From assembly GCA_014281115.1 (NCBI GenBank), contig JACONQ010000015.1, positions 124,001 to 188,000 of the forward strand: 64,000 nucleotides of DNA, read 5' to 3'. Positions 25,824-36,430 of this stretch are shown here, one piece after another. The number at the start of each line of letters is the position of its first letter. The stretch's first letter is position 1. The stretch is from Laburnicola sp. R22_1 (taxonomy: Eukaryota > Ascomycota > Dothideomycetes > Pleosporales > Didymosphaeriaceae). A program made the position numbers and the translations under genes. The notes beneath the pieces are model-generated. The model was not told the DNA's origin and searched no databases. It worked only from the letters and a program-made list of their open reading frames with translations.

Positions 25824-27417
25824 CTATAACATGCCCTGCAGCCCGTTCGACGCATAAGCCATAGGCTTAACATTCGGATGCGGCACCGCCTCAAACTTGG
25901 TGAAGTTGAGCTTGTACTCGGGACCAATCTTGATGAAGGCGCCCTTGTTGCCCGTGCTATCGCAATAATGTGGCGCGGAGAACACGGTGATACACTTGCC
26001 GTCGTGCTCGACTTCGTAGCCTTCCATGCGGACCTCGTGCGAGCGGATAATGGCTTCGAGGTTGTTAGTCTCGCAGAAGCGCTTGGTAACGTCGGGTCCG
26101 AACTGCAGGCCGACGCCGCGCTTCGAGGGGCCCCGGCCGGGCTGCGTCTGTGGATCCGTCCAGAGCATCTCCATCATCAGGCCGGACTGCCCCGGTTGCC
26201 GCTGCTTGAAACGATCTAGTTTCCTCACGTCGTCGAGCGTGACCTTGTCGTCTGAGAAGAGACCACCGTGCAGGACAAAGTATTTCTTGCCGATCAGCGT
26301 TGCGAGGGGGAGGGCGGAGAAGGACTCGGAGAAGAGATTGAAGACGCGCTCCGTGTATTTGGCGCGGCACTCGCCCTCGAAGCCGTACATGCGGTTCATG
26401 TCGTCGGTCTCGTGGTTGCCGCGGTTTAGGAAGAACTTGTCGGGGTAGAGCCACTTGTATGCGTACAGGAGGAGGGCGATCTCGGTCGACCAGGAGCCGC
26501 GGTCAACAAAGTCGCCGTTGAAGAGGAACAAGTTCTTTTCCGAGGGCTTGCCGGCGAGGCGGAAAATCTCCATGAGATCGAAATACTGGCCTGCACGAAA
26601 ATTAGTTCCCCCTCATACAGTGTGAACGATGACGTAGAGACCTACCATGCGTATCTCCGCACACGGTAATTTCCTGGCCGTCTTCGACGTCAATTTCCAC
26701 CATGGTCGGCTCCTTCTTGACGAGGTCCATGACCGCTATTATGATCTGGTAGACGTATTTTCGGGCCAGCTTCTTGCCGTTCTTGAACCGCTCGATCATG
26801 TCCTCGACGAACTCCAACGTCATCTTGTCCTCCAACTTCGCACCGTCGTAGGATGAGTCGATGGCCATGCTCTCAAGGTCCAGTCCTTCTGCTGCCGAGG
26901 GCGCATCTTCGACCTCGATGGCCTTTAAGAAGGCGTCGCGCTTTACGATCTTCTCGCAATCGGCTAACCGAATCTTGGCCGTGGCATCGTTCGGGGCCTT
27001 CTTCACCACCAGTTTCCAATCGCGCAGAGCTTCACGGTGCCGTAGGATAGCGGTATGCGCAGAAGCGCGGCGGTAGTACGCCTGCGGGGACTGTAAGCCG
27101 AGAGCTGCGGTCACCGCGAAAACGGTGAATGTACCTTGACATTATTGGGGTCGAGCTCAATTGCCTTGTCGGCATCTAGCACAGCGAGGCCGTACGACTC
27201 TAGCTTGATGTTCGCCTGTTCAAAGTCAGGAAAGTGGTCGCGTGCGGCGGGGCATGACGCAACCGACCTGGGCACGGTTCGTGAAGAACGAGGGCTCCTT
27301 GTCGTAGGCGTCGATGGCCTTGGTGTACCAGGCCACAGCGGCAGGCCAGTCCTGCTTCTTGAAGGCCTCATTGCCCTTGTTCTTCAGCTCGGTCGCCTCA
27401 GCCAGCGAGGTTGCCAT
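25824..27417 (-). CDS. PPT1: Serine/threonine protein phosphatase 5 (TPR phosphatase)
   Basis: Metal-dependent PPP-family phosphatase with an N-terminal TPR domain that docks on Hsp90; acts in cytosol and nucleus. Exons on the minus strand: 27417-27268, 27215-27135, 27081-26646, 26590-25824; 477 residues, close to the family's usual size. TPR helices run from ATELKNKGNEAFKKQDW to YYRRASAHTAILRHREALRD, about residues 8-110. The catalytic domain carries all three metal signatures: GDTHGQYFDLM, split by an intron between G and Q, GDFVDRG, and GNHE. It also has RSHEVRMEGYE and VFSAPHYCDSTGNKGA near the C-terminus. The final helix (MAYASNGLQGML) matches the autoinhibitory tail region of PP5. It is divergent from the Spt4 gene, with about 500 bp between the start codons. 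Confidence 0.95.
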
Positions 27418-27922
27418 GGCGGCGACGCGGAATAGCGGGGGTGGAGGGCAGGTGGCGGCGCGACGACAGACAGAGCGGGAAGGCGAAGATGGCGGCGCAC
27501 CTGCACCAGGTAAGATTTTGGGCACAGGGTGGTGTGGCGCGACAATTCGTAAAGCCTTTACAAGACGTACGGGCAAACGTCTAAGTACTATGTGTTACCC
27601 TAGGATAGGTAATTGTAAGTGAGGCCGTTCAATGCTTTCAGCGCCTGGTGCTTGCAGACAGTGCAGAGCGCGGATTACGTGGTGTAAACAAAAAAGAAGA
27701 CGAGCGAGCACGGCGGGCAGGCACAGCAAAAGCGCGGAAGCTGCGACGGACGCTCCACGACAACAGACAACGCGACTTCGCACAGGTCGGGGAGACTCAC
27801 CAAAAAGTTGGTTTTCGCTCCCCACGCTCATCATCGTCGCCCGCCACCCGCTGCATCCACCGCCTAGCGACCCCTACGCCGCCAGCCGAAACGGGCAAGG
27901 TCACCGTCTGCCATCGACTATT

Positions 27923-28804
27923 ATGCCGCCGAAACGAGGTGTCGCCGCCGTCAAGAAGGCGCGCAAGACCGACAAGTACATCTACCTCGACTCGGACAGT
28001 GAGGAGATTTCTCCGCCGCGCGACTCGGGCAGCGAGAGCAGCGAGAAGGAGAACCGTGAGGACGCTTTGCCAAACGCCGGAAGACAAGGCGCTGATGACT
28101 TGCTGCCAGGACGCAAACCAAAGGCGAAGCTCTCTAGCGAGGCGCCAGCCGCATCTGCTACTACGGGCAAGGTAGTCCCATGCCCCAGCAAACGCCAAGC
28201 CGCCCATCACCACGAACAAAGCCCAGTTCAGAGTGTTCGTCTCCCCAAGTCCGTCCCAGCTGCGACTCCAGCTCCTACCGAGCACACCACCCGCCGCCCA
28301 AAGACGACGACTCTCTCCTTGCGTCCGGCCGCCGATCAGAATCCATCGCCTGTCCAACCCGCCGTCGAGGCCACCACTGTCGAGGCCACCACTGTCAAGA
28401 CCACCACCGTCGAGCCGGACCCCGTCAACATGTCGCAAGCCAACCACATTCCTTCGAACCAGCTCCGTCACATGCGCGCCTGCATGGTGTGTTCGGCCGT
28501 CAAGACGCAGCAGCACTTCCACCAGTACGGCTGCCCCAACTGCCACTTCCTCGAGCTGGCGGGCAACATGGACCAGGTGCAGGAGTGCACCAGCCAGGTC
28601 TTCGATGGCCTCATCACCGTCAGCGACACGACCAAGAGCTGGGTCGCGCGCTGGCAGCGCCTCGAGGGATATGAGCCGGGCGTGTATGCGGTGCAGGTCG
28701 AGGGCGTCTTGCCTGAGGATGCGCTCGCGGCTGCGGAAAACGCGGGCATTCACTATGTTCCGAGGGATGGGTCTGTCAACGAGGCGCTGCCTACGGATGC
28801 TTGA
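27923..28804 (+). CDS. SPT4: Spt4 transcription elongation factor with long N-terminal extension
   Basis: Spt4 pairs with Spt5 (DSIF) on elongating RNA polymerase II. The C-terminal 124 residues (from the ATG at 28430) are a complete Spt4: a zinc ribbon, MRACMVCSAVKTQQHF then GCPNCHFLE (the four cysteines), DQVQECTSQVFDGLI, and WVARWQRLEGYEPGVYAVQV. The same frame stays open upstream for about 800 bp, with an ATG at 27923 that would add 169 residues. The extension starts MPPKRGVAAVKKARK and continues with an acidic/serine stretch (DSDSEE, GSESSEKENRED), then Pro/Thr/Ser-rich sequence with a small VEATTV duplication. That composition looks like real disordered protein. The start could be either ATG; fungal Spt4 proteins are normally about 120 residues. 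I give the long form because the frame is open throughout, with low confidence in the start and high confidence in the Spt4 part. Confidence 0.85.
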   Translation: MPPKRGVAAVKKARKTDKYIYLDSDSEEISPPRDSGSESSEKENREDALPNAGRQGADDLLPGRKPKAKLSSEAPAASATTGKVVPCPSKRQAAHHHEQSPVQSVRLPKSVPAATPAPTEHTTRRPKTTTLSLRPAADQNPSPVQPAVEATTVEATTVKTTTVEPDPVNMSQANHIPSNQLRHMRACMVCSAVKTQQHFHQYGCPNCHFLELAGNMDQVQECTSQVFDGLITVSDTTKSWVARWQRLEGYEPGVYAVQVEGVLPEDALAAAENAGIHYVPRDGSVNEALPTDA

Positions 28805-29239
28805 ATGGTGGACAAACACAAGGAATATTGGGAAGAGCTGGAGTCATGGGATGGAATGGACACTTTACAACGGCGCTGGGCGGAACCATGCAGCATCTTC
28901 AGCAACGGAGTTCAGGAAATAGCATGTTGGAATGCTACCTGCCATACTATCACGGAGTTCCTTTTATCATCGTTCAAACGATGGGGAGGCAATTTTTTCA
29001 TAGCCGATCAAGGATAATCGAAGATTCTTAAAGATCAGAGCAATAGGAAATGGAGTCTCGTACATGTACAGCGTCAGGCTCCCAAGCAACCGTGAATTCG
29101 GGTATATACATGAACCTCAAGTTGAACTGTTCCAAAAACGCCTATCCATGCCCGTCGCCTAGCGGCACATGCTCAGCCTTTCAGCTATACAAAAACAAAC
29201 CACCCAACGCCAGACCCCCTATACTCTACACACCCCTCC
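28805..29239. other. Intergenic between convergent SPT4 and MID1
   Basis: About 430 bp separating two stop codons. No coding frame is recognised. It presumably carries both 3' ends. Confidence 0.5.
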
Positions 29240-31277
29240 TCATACCCAAGTGCAAGCCGCCGCAGTCAACGCCGCCACCACCACCACCTCACCCCACCTC
29301 GCCATCACCACCGCAGCAGAACTCCTATCTTGATTCAAATCCACCACCGCACCAGGGTAATTACACGTCAACTTGCGACTATCCTTCTTCCCATAACTCA
29401 GCGCACGCATCGGATCATCAGGACAATCGAAGCCCAGCTGCGCCGGACAACTCCTCACAATATCAAAGCACAGATTCTCACACGGGAGAAGCTCCTTATA
29501 CGGCCCCGGCTTAATCTCCTCATCAATCATCGTGTTTCGCGACTGGTTATACGCAAAGCGATTCCGCATCGTATTATTAAACGCTGCGGACACGTTCCCA
29601 GCCTCGGGGAGCGTGCCGTCGGCAAAGGGGGTGTTGATGTTACGCGGGTGCAGCCAGGGGTCGGCGGCGGACCAGTCTTCGCAGCGCGGGATGAGGACCG
29701 AGCAGAGCCAGGCTTTGTAGTCGTTTTCGCAGTCTTTGCATGTGCGGGCGAGCGAGTATTGCGCTGTCGAGGCCGTGTCGCAGGCTACTTGGGCGAGGGA
29801 GCGGCGGAAGTTTTCCATGTATTCGGCAGCTTGGGCGTCGTAGAGGGCTTTGAGGCCGGTGGCGTTTTGGGTGAATTCCGGGGAGGAGGGCACGGCGTAG
29901 GCGACGGAGTCGCAGGTTTCGAGGTCGAAGATTACTTTGCAGGAGTCGTCTGGGAGTTTGTTAGTTTGCAGGGAGGAGGTGGGGCGAAGGAGGGGGACGC
30001 GTACCAGCTTTAGTGGTCCATTGGAATGCTTTGAAGACTTGACCGCCAGCGTTGATTCTCGTGCCGTCCAGTGTCATGTCCTGTGTGCTGCCGTTCACGG
30101 CCAGGAACCCGGTGTAGTTCATAGCTTTCTTTAACCCTTGGATGTGAAACTGGCCTTTTGCTGTTCCATGACCGAAATTGGTGGTGATGGAAGAGTTGAC
30201 AGTAAGGTTGTTCGATGCCCTGGATTGCTCCCTGAGCCCGCAGTACGAGCGTTCTAATCCCATCATGGGGTTCCAGTTGTCACCTGGGAAGGCGTACATG
30301 GTGAATGGCAGCTCTCCATCCGTCTTCATCTTCTTCCACTTGTCCACCTCTTCGGTGTCATTGGAGCTTGTAAGGTTGTGCGTGATGAAGAGGGCAGAGT
30401 GACTGTCTGTGTCGATCATGTAGATAAAGTTGCTTTCGTTGTCGTAGTTATGGTAGTAGCCGTCATCGACGCTGGCAGCGAGTTGGAAATGCCAGCTTCC
30501 ATTCCAGCCTTGGGGCAAGGAGGGGGCCGTCACGTCGATAAATACGTCTTGATCAGTGGATAGTGAGAAATTGGCGTAGCCGCCGTCGAACGTGACATTT
30601 TGCATGTCGCTAGGTTCAGCGTTCGCACTACTCGTTGATGTCGAAACCCACAGCGTCAACTGAGGCGGAGGGTCCGTAACAAGCCGGGCAGTCAGAGTGG
30701 GCTGTCGACATGTGTTCGCCGATATCCATAACCGTGCTTGCGCTTGCCTCTTGTCCAATCCCTCCTCCGATACTACTTCTTCTTTGCTCTCTTCTGAAGA
30801 AACCACGGCATGCTCTGAACCCCCGTTTGATGCATTCTCCAGTACCCCCGCACTCACTGATTCCTCCAGCACCGTTCTCTTGCTCTTGCTGCTTAACTGA
30901 CTCTTTTTGAACCTGAAGTGCTGTGTCGTGTTCGGCATGATATTCACTTCTGCCACCTGATTGTTGTTCAGCTCCTCCAGATCATCCTGCCGTCCAACCA
31001 AGCTCCTATCGAAATAGGCAAAATCGGGCAAATAGAGGCCATTGCTATGCTCCCCTTCCAAATCGTCGCTTACATGTATCGGCGGATCATCTGGCAGCGC
31101 GGGTGGTATCGACGCTTCGAGCTCGGTGCGCCCGCCGTGTTCAGGAGGAAGGGGTATCTCGGCGGCGTATGCGAAGTGATGTGGCTGGAAACATATCCAG
31201 AGCACGACGACCAAGCATGTCGTGGTGGCGAAAGCTAACAGCCTCGCTTGCAGAGGCGTGAGCTTCGGTAGCTGCAT
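29240..31277 (-). CDS. MID1: Stretch-activated calcium channel regulatory subunit Mid1
   Basis: Mid1 works with Cch1 in the plasma membrane high-affinity calcium influx system. Exons on the minus strand: 31277-30005 and 29949-29240 (660 residues). The N-terminus has a hydrophobic segment, LLAFATTTCLVVVLWICF at about 13-30, a signal sequence or anchor. The extracellular part is rich in N-glycosylation sequons. The C-terminal cysteine-rich domain shows the family pattern CDSVAYAVPSSPEF, TCKDCENDYKAWLCSVLIPR, LLPCENLCFDIVRSCPAQLG, and FDCPDD. The last residues are hydrophobic (VVVVAALTAAACTWV), which fits a GPI or membrane anchor. The intron joins TTKA to DDSCKVIFDLE and is GT-AG. It is convergent with SPT4. 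Confidence 0.92.
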
Positions 31278-32474
31278 GTGTGCGTCGTAGAGTTGCGAAA
31301 AGAAGTGGTTGCGACGCGGGCGCGCTGCAGCGCCGCTGCGCTCGGGTTACGGTCGATTCAGGCAGGCAGTAATACCGTGAACGATGCGGTGTGTTTCGCT
31401 GAAGCCGGCTGTTTGCGAAGGCAAGGGCGGCAGGCGTTGTGGTGTGGTTCCTGGCATTGCGGCAGTGCTGATGCGCAGTTGGGTCCCACCGCGCCAAGAA
31501 GCTGGATATGCGGGTGTGGATGACATCCAGGACGTCTCAGCTCGCGGGCTTTTTCATGCTCCCTCCGCCGTGGGGTCGAAGCTCACCAATTCAAGCGTCA
31601 CTACCTCCGAGCAAGATGGTGGTTTGGAATTGTCCCAGCTCGCCCACGCGACTCGTGGTCTCTCGCCGCTGTTAGCGCTCTGGCAGCCACGTATTGACGA
31701 CCAACAACATAGCATAGTGAGGGCGCAGTCGACCGCGTTAAGAGAAACCACAGCAGAACACGTCCTTCGCTTTTATCAGTTATACACCAGCAACAGAGTC
31801 GAACAGACGGACATTCTCAAGACGATACACCTCCCTCGGCGGGGCAACCAGCGGCAGGACCCCACGTGTGTGCGACTCTGCCCCTTCCTTGTTTAGGCAA
31901 AACAACAACAAGGGGGTGAGCCTGAATTGATCTCCGTCGGATCGCTAATCAGCCTGACACCCCACCACATCCAGCCGTCTCGCGCTTCGTCTTCTACTCA
32001 ACGCTCTTTGGCCCTCCTCAGTTATGTGATACCAACATCTCTTCTCCACCAACGCCGTCCTCCCGTCTACCGCGCCTCGGCCATCGACCACGGTGCCTTT
32101 CCGTCCCGGCTCGTCGCTCGTCCTCTCCACCGCGCCGTTCTTTCCGTATCGTGGATCTCTCGCTGCGCGCACATGGTCAGGGTGTACGTGGAAGGACAGC
32201 AGCAGGTCGTTCTGGTCGCGCGTGTGGCGCAGGTTGCGCCAAACGTTGAGGAGCATCGGCTTCGTCGTGCCATGGCCGAGTATGCAGGCGCAGAAGAAGG
32301 AGCTGCGAGAGAAGGAGAAAGAACTGGCCGATGCCCTGGTCGTCTTGGCCGGAGAGGTCTCCTTTGCGGGCTCACTAACGGCAAATACCAAATCTGCCTC
32401 CAGCGCTCCCATCCTCCCTTACGCAGAACCCGCTCATTCAAGTCCGACATCTTGCCGCGGGCCTCTCACGCCAA
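31278..32474. other. Upstream of MID1, no clear gene
   Basis: Promoter side of MID1. Frames on both strands overlap. One plus-strand frame near 32290-32400 has a short charged helical stretch (QKKELREKEKELADAL) that could be an upstream exon of the next ORF, but I cannot join it by a convincing intron. Confidence 0.35.
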
Positions 32475-33257
32475 ATGTCAAGGGTCGAGATACAAATGGC
32501 AGATAACGCACCGTTCGCTCAAGGGAAGAATCTTTTCACAGGCGGAGAGATTATTCGAAAATATCTACCTGACATAGAGACTCTGTTTATGCAGAAGCGG
32601 GTCCCTCAGCGGATGATATTCGAGCTATTGATGGAACCCAAAGATCTCGTATATGCGGGCATGGTCAGCTGCGAAAAAGAAGTCATAGAATGGGAACTCA
32701 ACAACTTCTCGTCTTTCGAAGACCTAGACGAGTGCGTCGTCCAAGCCATCACGCCAATCTCGTCAGAACCATCGCGACCCGAAGCCGAATCCGGTACACG
32801 TCGCCTCTTCGAACGCAAACTGTCCACTCTCCATTCCTCACCCTCGCGCCCTTGGCTCCACGACGAACAAGAGATCCTATATCACCTAGAGGCTCTCGAA
32901 ATTACTGCGTCTGCCATGACTCATCTCTGCATCCCTATCACAGACTTTGTCGCCAAATCCACCATCACTCTGCGGCGCACGCTTCCCCGGCAAGTCCTCA
33001 ATGACCACAGCCTACAGAAAAGAAAGAGGACGGGCCGATGTGCAGAGTATGCACGGTGTATGAAGTGGGCAGGTACGAGCTGGAGGCAAGGAGGCGGTTG
33101 TAGGAGAGGATGTGCGAACGAAGACGAGGACCCAGAAGGGCTGCCGAGTTGGCATAGCCGCAGTCGGTGGTTCGATGACACGGGGACATATATGGTTGGT
33201 GATGGGAGAAGCGGGGTGGATGGTAAAAATCCTGTTTCCTGGGTTCGAGAGCTGTGA
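32475..33257 (+). CDS. Hypothetical protein, possibly degenerate
   Basis: A 260-codon open frame. I do not recognise it. The first ~180 residues look protein-like, with the helical stretch FTGGEIIRKYLPDIETLFMQ and charged segments such as CEKEVIEWELNNFSSFEDL. The part after about residue 185 turns cysteine/glycine/arginine-rich and less natural. At that point another frame begins MCRVCTVYEVGRYELEARRR, also protein-like, then meets TAG. This suggests either an unmodelled intron or a one/two-base shift, so the gene may be broken. It is followed by about 0.9 kb of non-coding sequence before the tRNA. No function is proposed. Confidence 0.35.
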   Translation: MSRVEIQMADNAPFAQGKNLFTGGEIIRKYLPDIETLFMQKRVPQRMIFELLMEPKDLVYAGMVSCEKEVIEWELNNFSSFEDLDECVVQAITPISSEPSRPEAESGTRRLFERKLSTLHSSPSRPWLHDEQEILYHLEALEITASAMTHLCIPITDFVAKSTITLRRTLPRQVLNDHSLQKRKRTGRCAEYARCMKWAGTSWRQGGGCRRGCANEDEDPEGLPSWHSRSRWFDDTGTYMVGDGRSGVDGKNPVSWVREL

Positions 33258-34142
33258 TGGCTGCGTTTTGGGGTTTGCATCTTTTCTGGCATTTGGAGTT
33301 TTGGCGAGATGATACCCTGTGTCTTTGGAGTGATCTAGTGTTTTGTAGTTTAAGCTTTGCCTTGTCGATATCATGGGACTATTATTCGTGTCGGGGCGTA
33401 TATTTGGACAGATTAACGGGTGTTTTGCGTCAAGATTTTCAAACTGTATTGGAACGAACTCTAGCCATTCCAACGCAAGCTCATTCGACCTGGTGCTCGG
33501 GTTGATGTGGTTCTCTTTAGTATGTACTATAACATGTATAAGGTATGCATAATCCGCGTTCGACATAGACGCACATGCAGCTCGCACGCCCAGGAACTTT
33601 TGATGAGGCATTGTAAGCCGCACAGGGACAAAGGTAACTGCAACTGACCTTGACATCTATACGCAGGTGTTTATCCTTCTACTAATCCATTCCATCCAAG
33701 TGAAAGTAACACATTAGTATTGCTGTAGTATGTAGTCACAGATACTCTACCATTCATAGAATAGTAGCCATTCACATCACCCAGTGCCCGATATACCTTC
33801 CAACCGTGAATATAATAGAATCTCAGCGCAGATCCAACACCCCGCTATACAAACATGCAATCTGCCGCCCTCTAATCTTACAACTTATTCCACGCCTGCG
33901 CCACGCATGCCGCTTTCCCACCCCCTCATCCCCGTTTGAAGCAAACACGCACCAGCACTGAGCCCACCAGCACGTACGTACCCGCACGCAACAAACCTCA
34001 CCACGTACTTGTCCCCACATCTCTTTTTGCAACCTCGCCGCACACAAATGTACACCTTTACCACCTTTTTAAACGGTGTGTGTATATATATTTGCGAATG
34101 GGCAGATGCAGTATACAACACAACAAGCGCACAGCAATTAAA
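33258..34142. other. Intergenic before the tRNA, no gene seen
   Basis: No recognised gene. Composition shifts toward AT near the tRNA. Confidence 0.45.
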
Positions 34143-34233
34143 ACCCGCGTAGTCCAGAGGTTAGGATATCTGATTTTCAAGACTTGTAGTGTGGAAAGCT
34201 CAGAAGACCCGAGTTCGAATCTCGGCGCGGGTG
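34143..34233 (+). tRNA. tRNA-Glu (UUC) with a 19-nt intron
   Basis: Cloverleaf by eye: acceptor ACCCGCG (34143-34149) pairs with CGCGGGT (34226-34232), discriminator G at 34233. The D arm is GTCC/GGAT around AGAGGTTA. The anticodon stem TCTGA (34169-34173) pairs with TCAGA (34200-34204). The anticodon TTC is at 34176-34178, preceded by TT. The T arm is CCGAG/CTCGG with loop TTCGAAT. The anticodon stem closes only if 34180-34198 is removed, an intron at the canonical position one base 3' of the anticodon. The D and T arms resemble eukaryotic tRNA-Glu closely. The first base pair is A-T instead of the usual U-A. Confidence 0.85.
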
Positions 34234-34253
34234 TCACAAGTGTGGGATGGTTA

Positions 34254-34259
34254 TTTTTT
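34254..34259 (+). terminator. RNA polymerase III terminator of tRNA-Glu
   Basis: A run of six T about 20 bp after the tRNA end. A second T5 run follows near 34263. Confidence 0.7.
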
Positions 34260-34339
34260 GCTCTTTTTATAGGTGGGGAGGGATATTTTTTGTAGATAGG
34301 GATTTGGTAGAGAGGGAGATTGTGGGCTGTGACGATGTT

Positions 34340-35750
34340 AAAACCTCTATACATTTCTGTTCTACTCTATTTTTTAGCGTATATATTTATAATACTATGA
34401 AAATACTTTTTGCAATACTTAGACAACTATACGCGAAGTGGAATTCTATTAGCTATTCGAATTAAGTTTATATAGATGTTACTCCTATCTGCTCTATAAT
34501 ATATGTAAATACTATGTCTTAAATGCTTATAGTAAGATATCTTAACCTATACTATCTAACCTAAGCGTATACATACCTATCTATAAAACACTACTTAACC
34601 TACCTTCTAACTTGCTCTACACTAAGTAAGCCTACCTATAGATATACACTCTATCCTCTTAGTTCTTTAAAAGCTACATTTCTAGAACATCGCTCATTCG
34701 CGAGCGCGACTAAAATATCCCCGCGCTTACTCTCTCCTTACAGTAAGTAAGTACCTCACCTCACCCGTACACAGCACCTTTACACTCAACATCCACTCAC
34801 CCACTCAACCTATCCGCACTAACAGCCCCCGCGCGCATCCACCCACTCATATCCCACCTATTCACACTCCTCACACCCGCACCCCCATGCCAATCCCTTA
34901 CCCCAGCACTTCCCATATACAACCCCCCTCCCCACCTCCCTTAACAACGCAACCCGAGCCCACGTCCCCGTTCCTTCATCTCGCTCGTTCCAACACCACA
35001 CCAAATCAAGCTATGCTCCGTCCGCTCCACGCGTAAACGCAAACGCAAACGCTGCATTTGAATCCACATCTTTGGCAGGTATCAAGCGCAAGATGACCCG
35101 ACGACACACTACCGACCTGAAATTAGTTGGATTCTCTCTCTTACTAAAAGGTAGCGCGAAATGGATACATACCATTACAAAGCAAAACAAGCCAAAGCCA
35201 AAAGCAAAAAGCAATGTCGATCCCATCCCAAAAGACAAGACACCACCATACAATGTGATGGGATGTCGTCGTCTATCGTCGTAAACGGCGCTCTCCATCC
35301 ATCACCCGTCCGACCCGACCGATGTGTCTAGGTAAGGTAATGTACCTGCTACCTTGGTAACTAGGCAGAATGCTATTCAATGCGATTCAGTGTGACTGTG
35401 TGAGATTGAAGGAGCAAATAGCGCAAACGTTCAAAGTGACAAGGCTAGGTTATCCATGTGAATGGTTTTTAAACGACGGCGACGGCGCATTTGGCTACAA
35501 GGCACAGATAGACAGACAGACTAACAGACGAAGATGACAGATGTGAAAAAGAAAAAGAAGGAAAGTAAAGTATATAAAACGTAATGATTGACGGAGGCTG
35601 AAAGCAGAGAGCCGCGACGCCGCGCTAGTGCAAAAACAGACAGACAGACAGATACCGTAGAGACACAGACACGAGGCAGGCCCATTCCCCCACCCAACCA
35701 ACTATACGGCATCTACCAACCACAGACTCAACCCCCTCACCCACACTGAG
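34340..35750. other. Small AT-rich patch, then GC-balanced island without a gene
   Basis: 34340-34690 is TA-rich. 34691-35750 returns to balanced composition with short open frames on both strands (for example 35011-35298 minus) but nothing recognisable. A GACAGACA microsatellite lies at about 35637-35652. The large AT-rich block begins at about 35755. Confidence 0.45.
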
Positions 35751-35756
35751 GCAACA

Positions 35757-35812
35757 AAGTTAAAAGCCCTTAGCGAAAGAGTTAATTTTGTACTAATTAT
35801 GGTAGCGCAGCA
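35757..35812 (+). repeat. Direct repeat, copy 1 (partner at 36331)
   Basis: AAAGTTAAAAGCCCTTAGC and following sequence recurs at 36331-36390 with C/T and G/A differences. The spacing is 574 bp. Confidence 0.6.
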
Positions 35813-36229
35813 AACACTTAATAGGTAGAGTTAGTATAGGCAAAGAAAGCTAGAGATATAATACTACTAACCTTCTCTAGTATCTATTTATTATCCTTAG
35901 TAGTATTTTTAGAGTTATTACTAAGATAGCCTTTTTTAAAGTAAATTTAAATAGAGTATAAAAGAATATATTAGTGTAAAGATATTAAAGAGTATATTTT
36001 AGCTTTAGTAAATGTGCGTAGGTTATAGGAGGGCTAGAGGTAGGTGCTTATATACTAGAGAAGAAATTTTACTATACTTTATATATATTATAGACTCTAA
36101 ACTATAGTATAGTTAGAATAAGAAGATAAGGTTAGTAAAGTTAATAAGTAAATACTTATATAATATTACTACTTTTATTCTTTTACTTTACTTTTAAGAA
36201 CTAGGTACTTATACTTATATTTCTTAGTA

Positions 36230-36325
36230 GTGTATAAGGTAAGAAGGTAGCTAGTAGAAAGAGTAGCCTAAAATAGGCGAGTCTTAAAAAGGCTAGAATT
36301 ATAAAAACTACCTAGCTAACTAAGA
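36230..36325 (+). repeat. Direct repeat, left copy (partner at 62320)
   Basis: The segment beginning CTTAGTAGTGTATAAGGTA and containing CCTAAAATAGGCGAGTC recurs at 62320-62413, near the other end of the AT-rich block, in the same orientation. Confidence 0.65.
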
Positions 36326-36430
36326 TAATAAAGTTAAAAGTCCTTAGCAAAATAGTTAATTATAATTATACTAATTATAATAGCTCTTAAGTCGCTTTAA
36401 CTTAGTAACTATAATAAAGTTAACTATGAT

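Noticed and set aside
25315..25864. Plus-strand frames over CT/CA repeats
   Set aside because: Open because of microsatellites; no domain, and they lie downstream of PP5 on the opposite strand.
27797..28819. 340-codon minus-strand frame opposite SPT4
   Set aside because: Antisense to the Spt4 zinc ribbon and its extension; no recognisable motif of its own.
29961..31277. MID1 ending at the first-exon frame stop
   Set aside because: The first exon reads into an intron; splicing 29950-30004 joins the conserved cysteine-rich C-terminus.
34143..34233. tRNA-Leu(CAA) with a longer intron
   Set aside because: The CAA reading needs a different loop register and a long variable arm, which is absent. 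The Glu(UUC) fold pairs fully.
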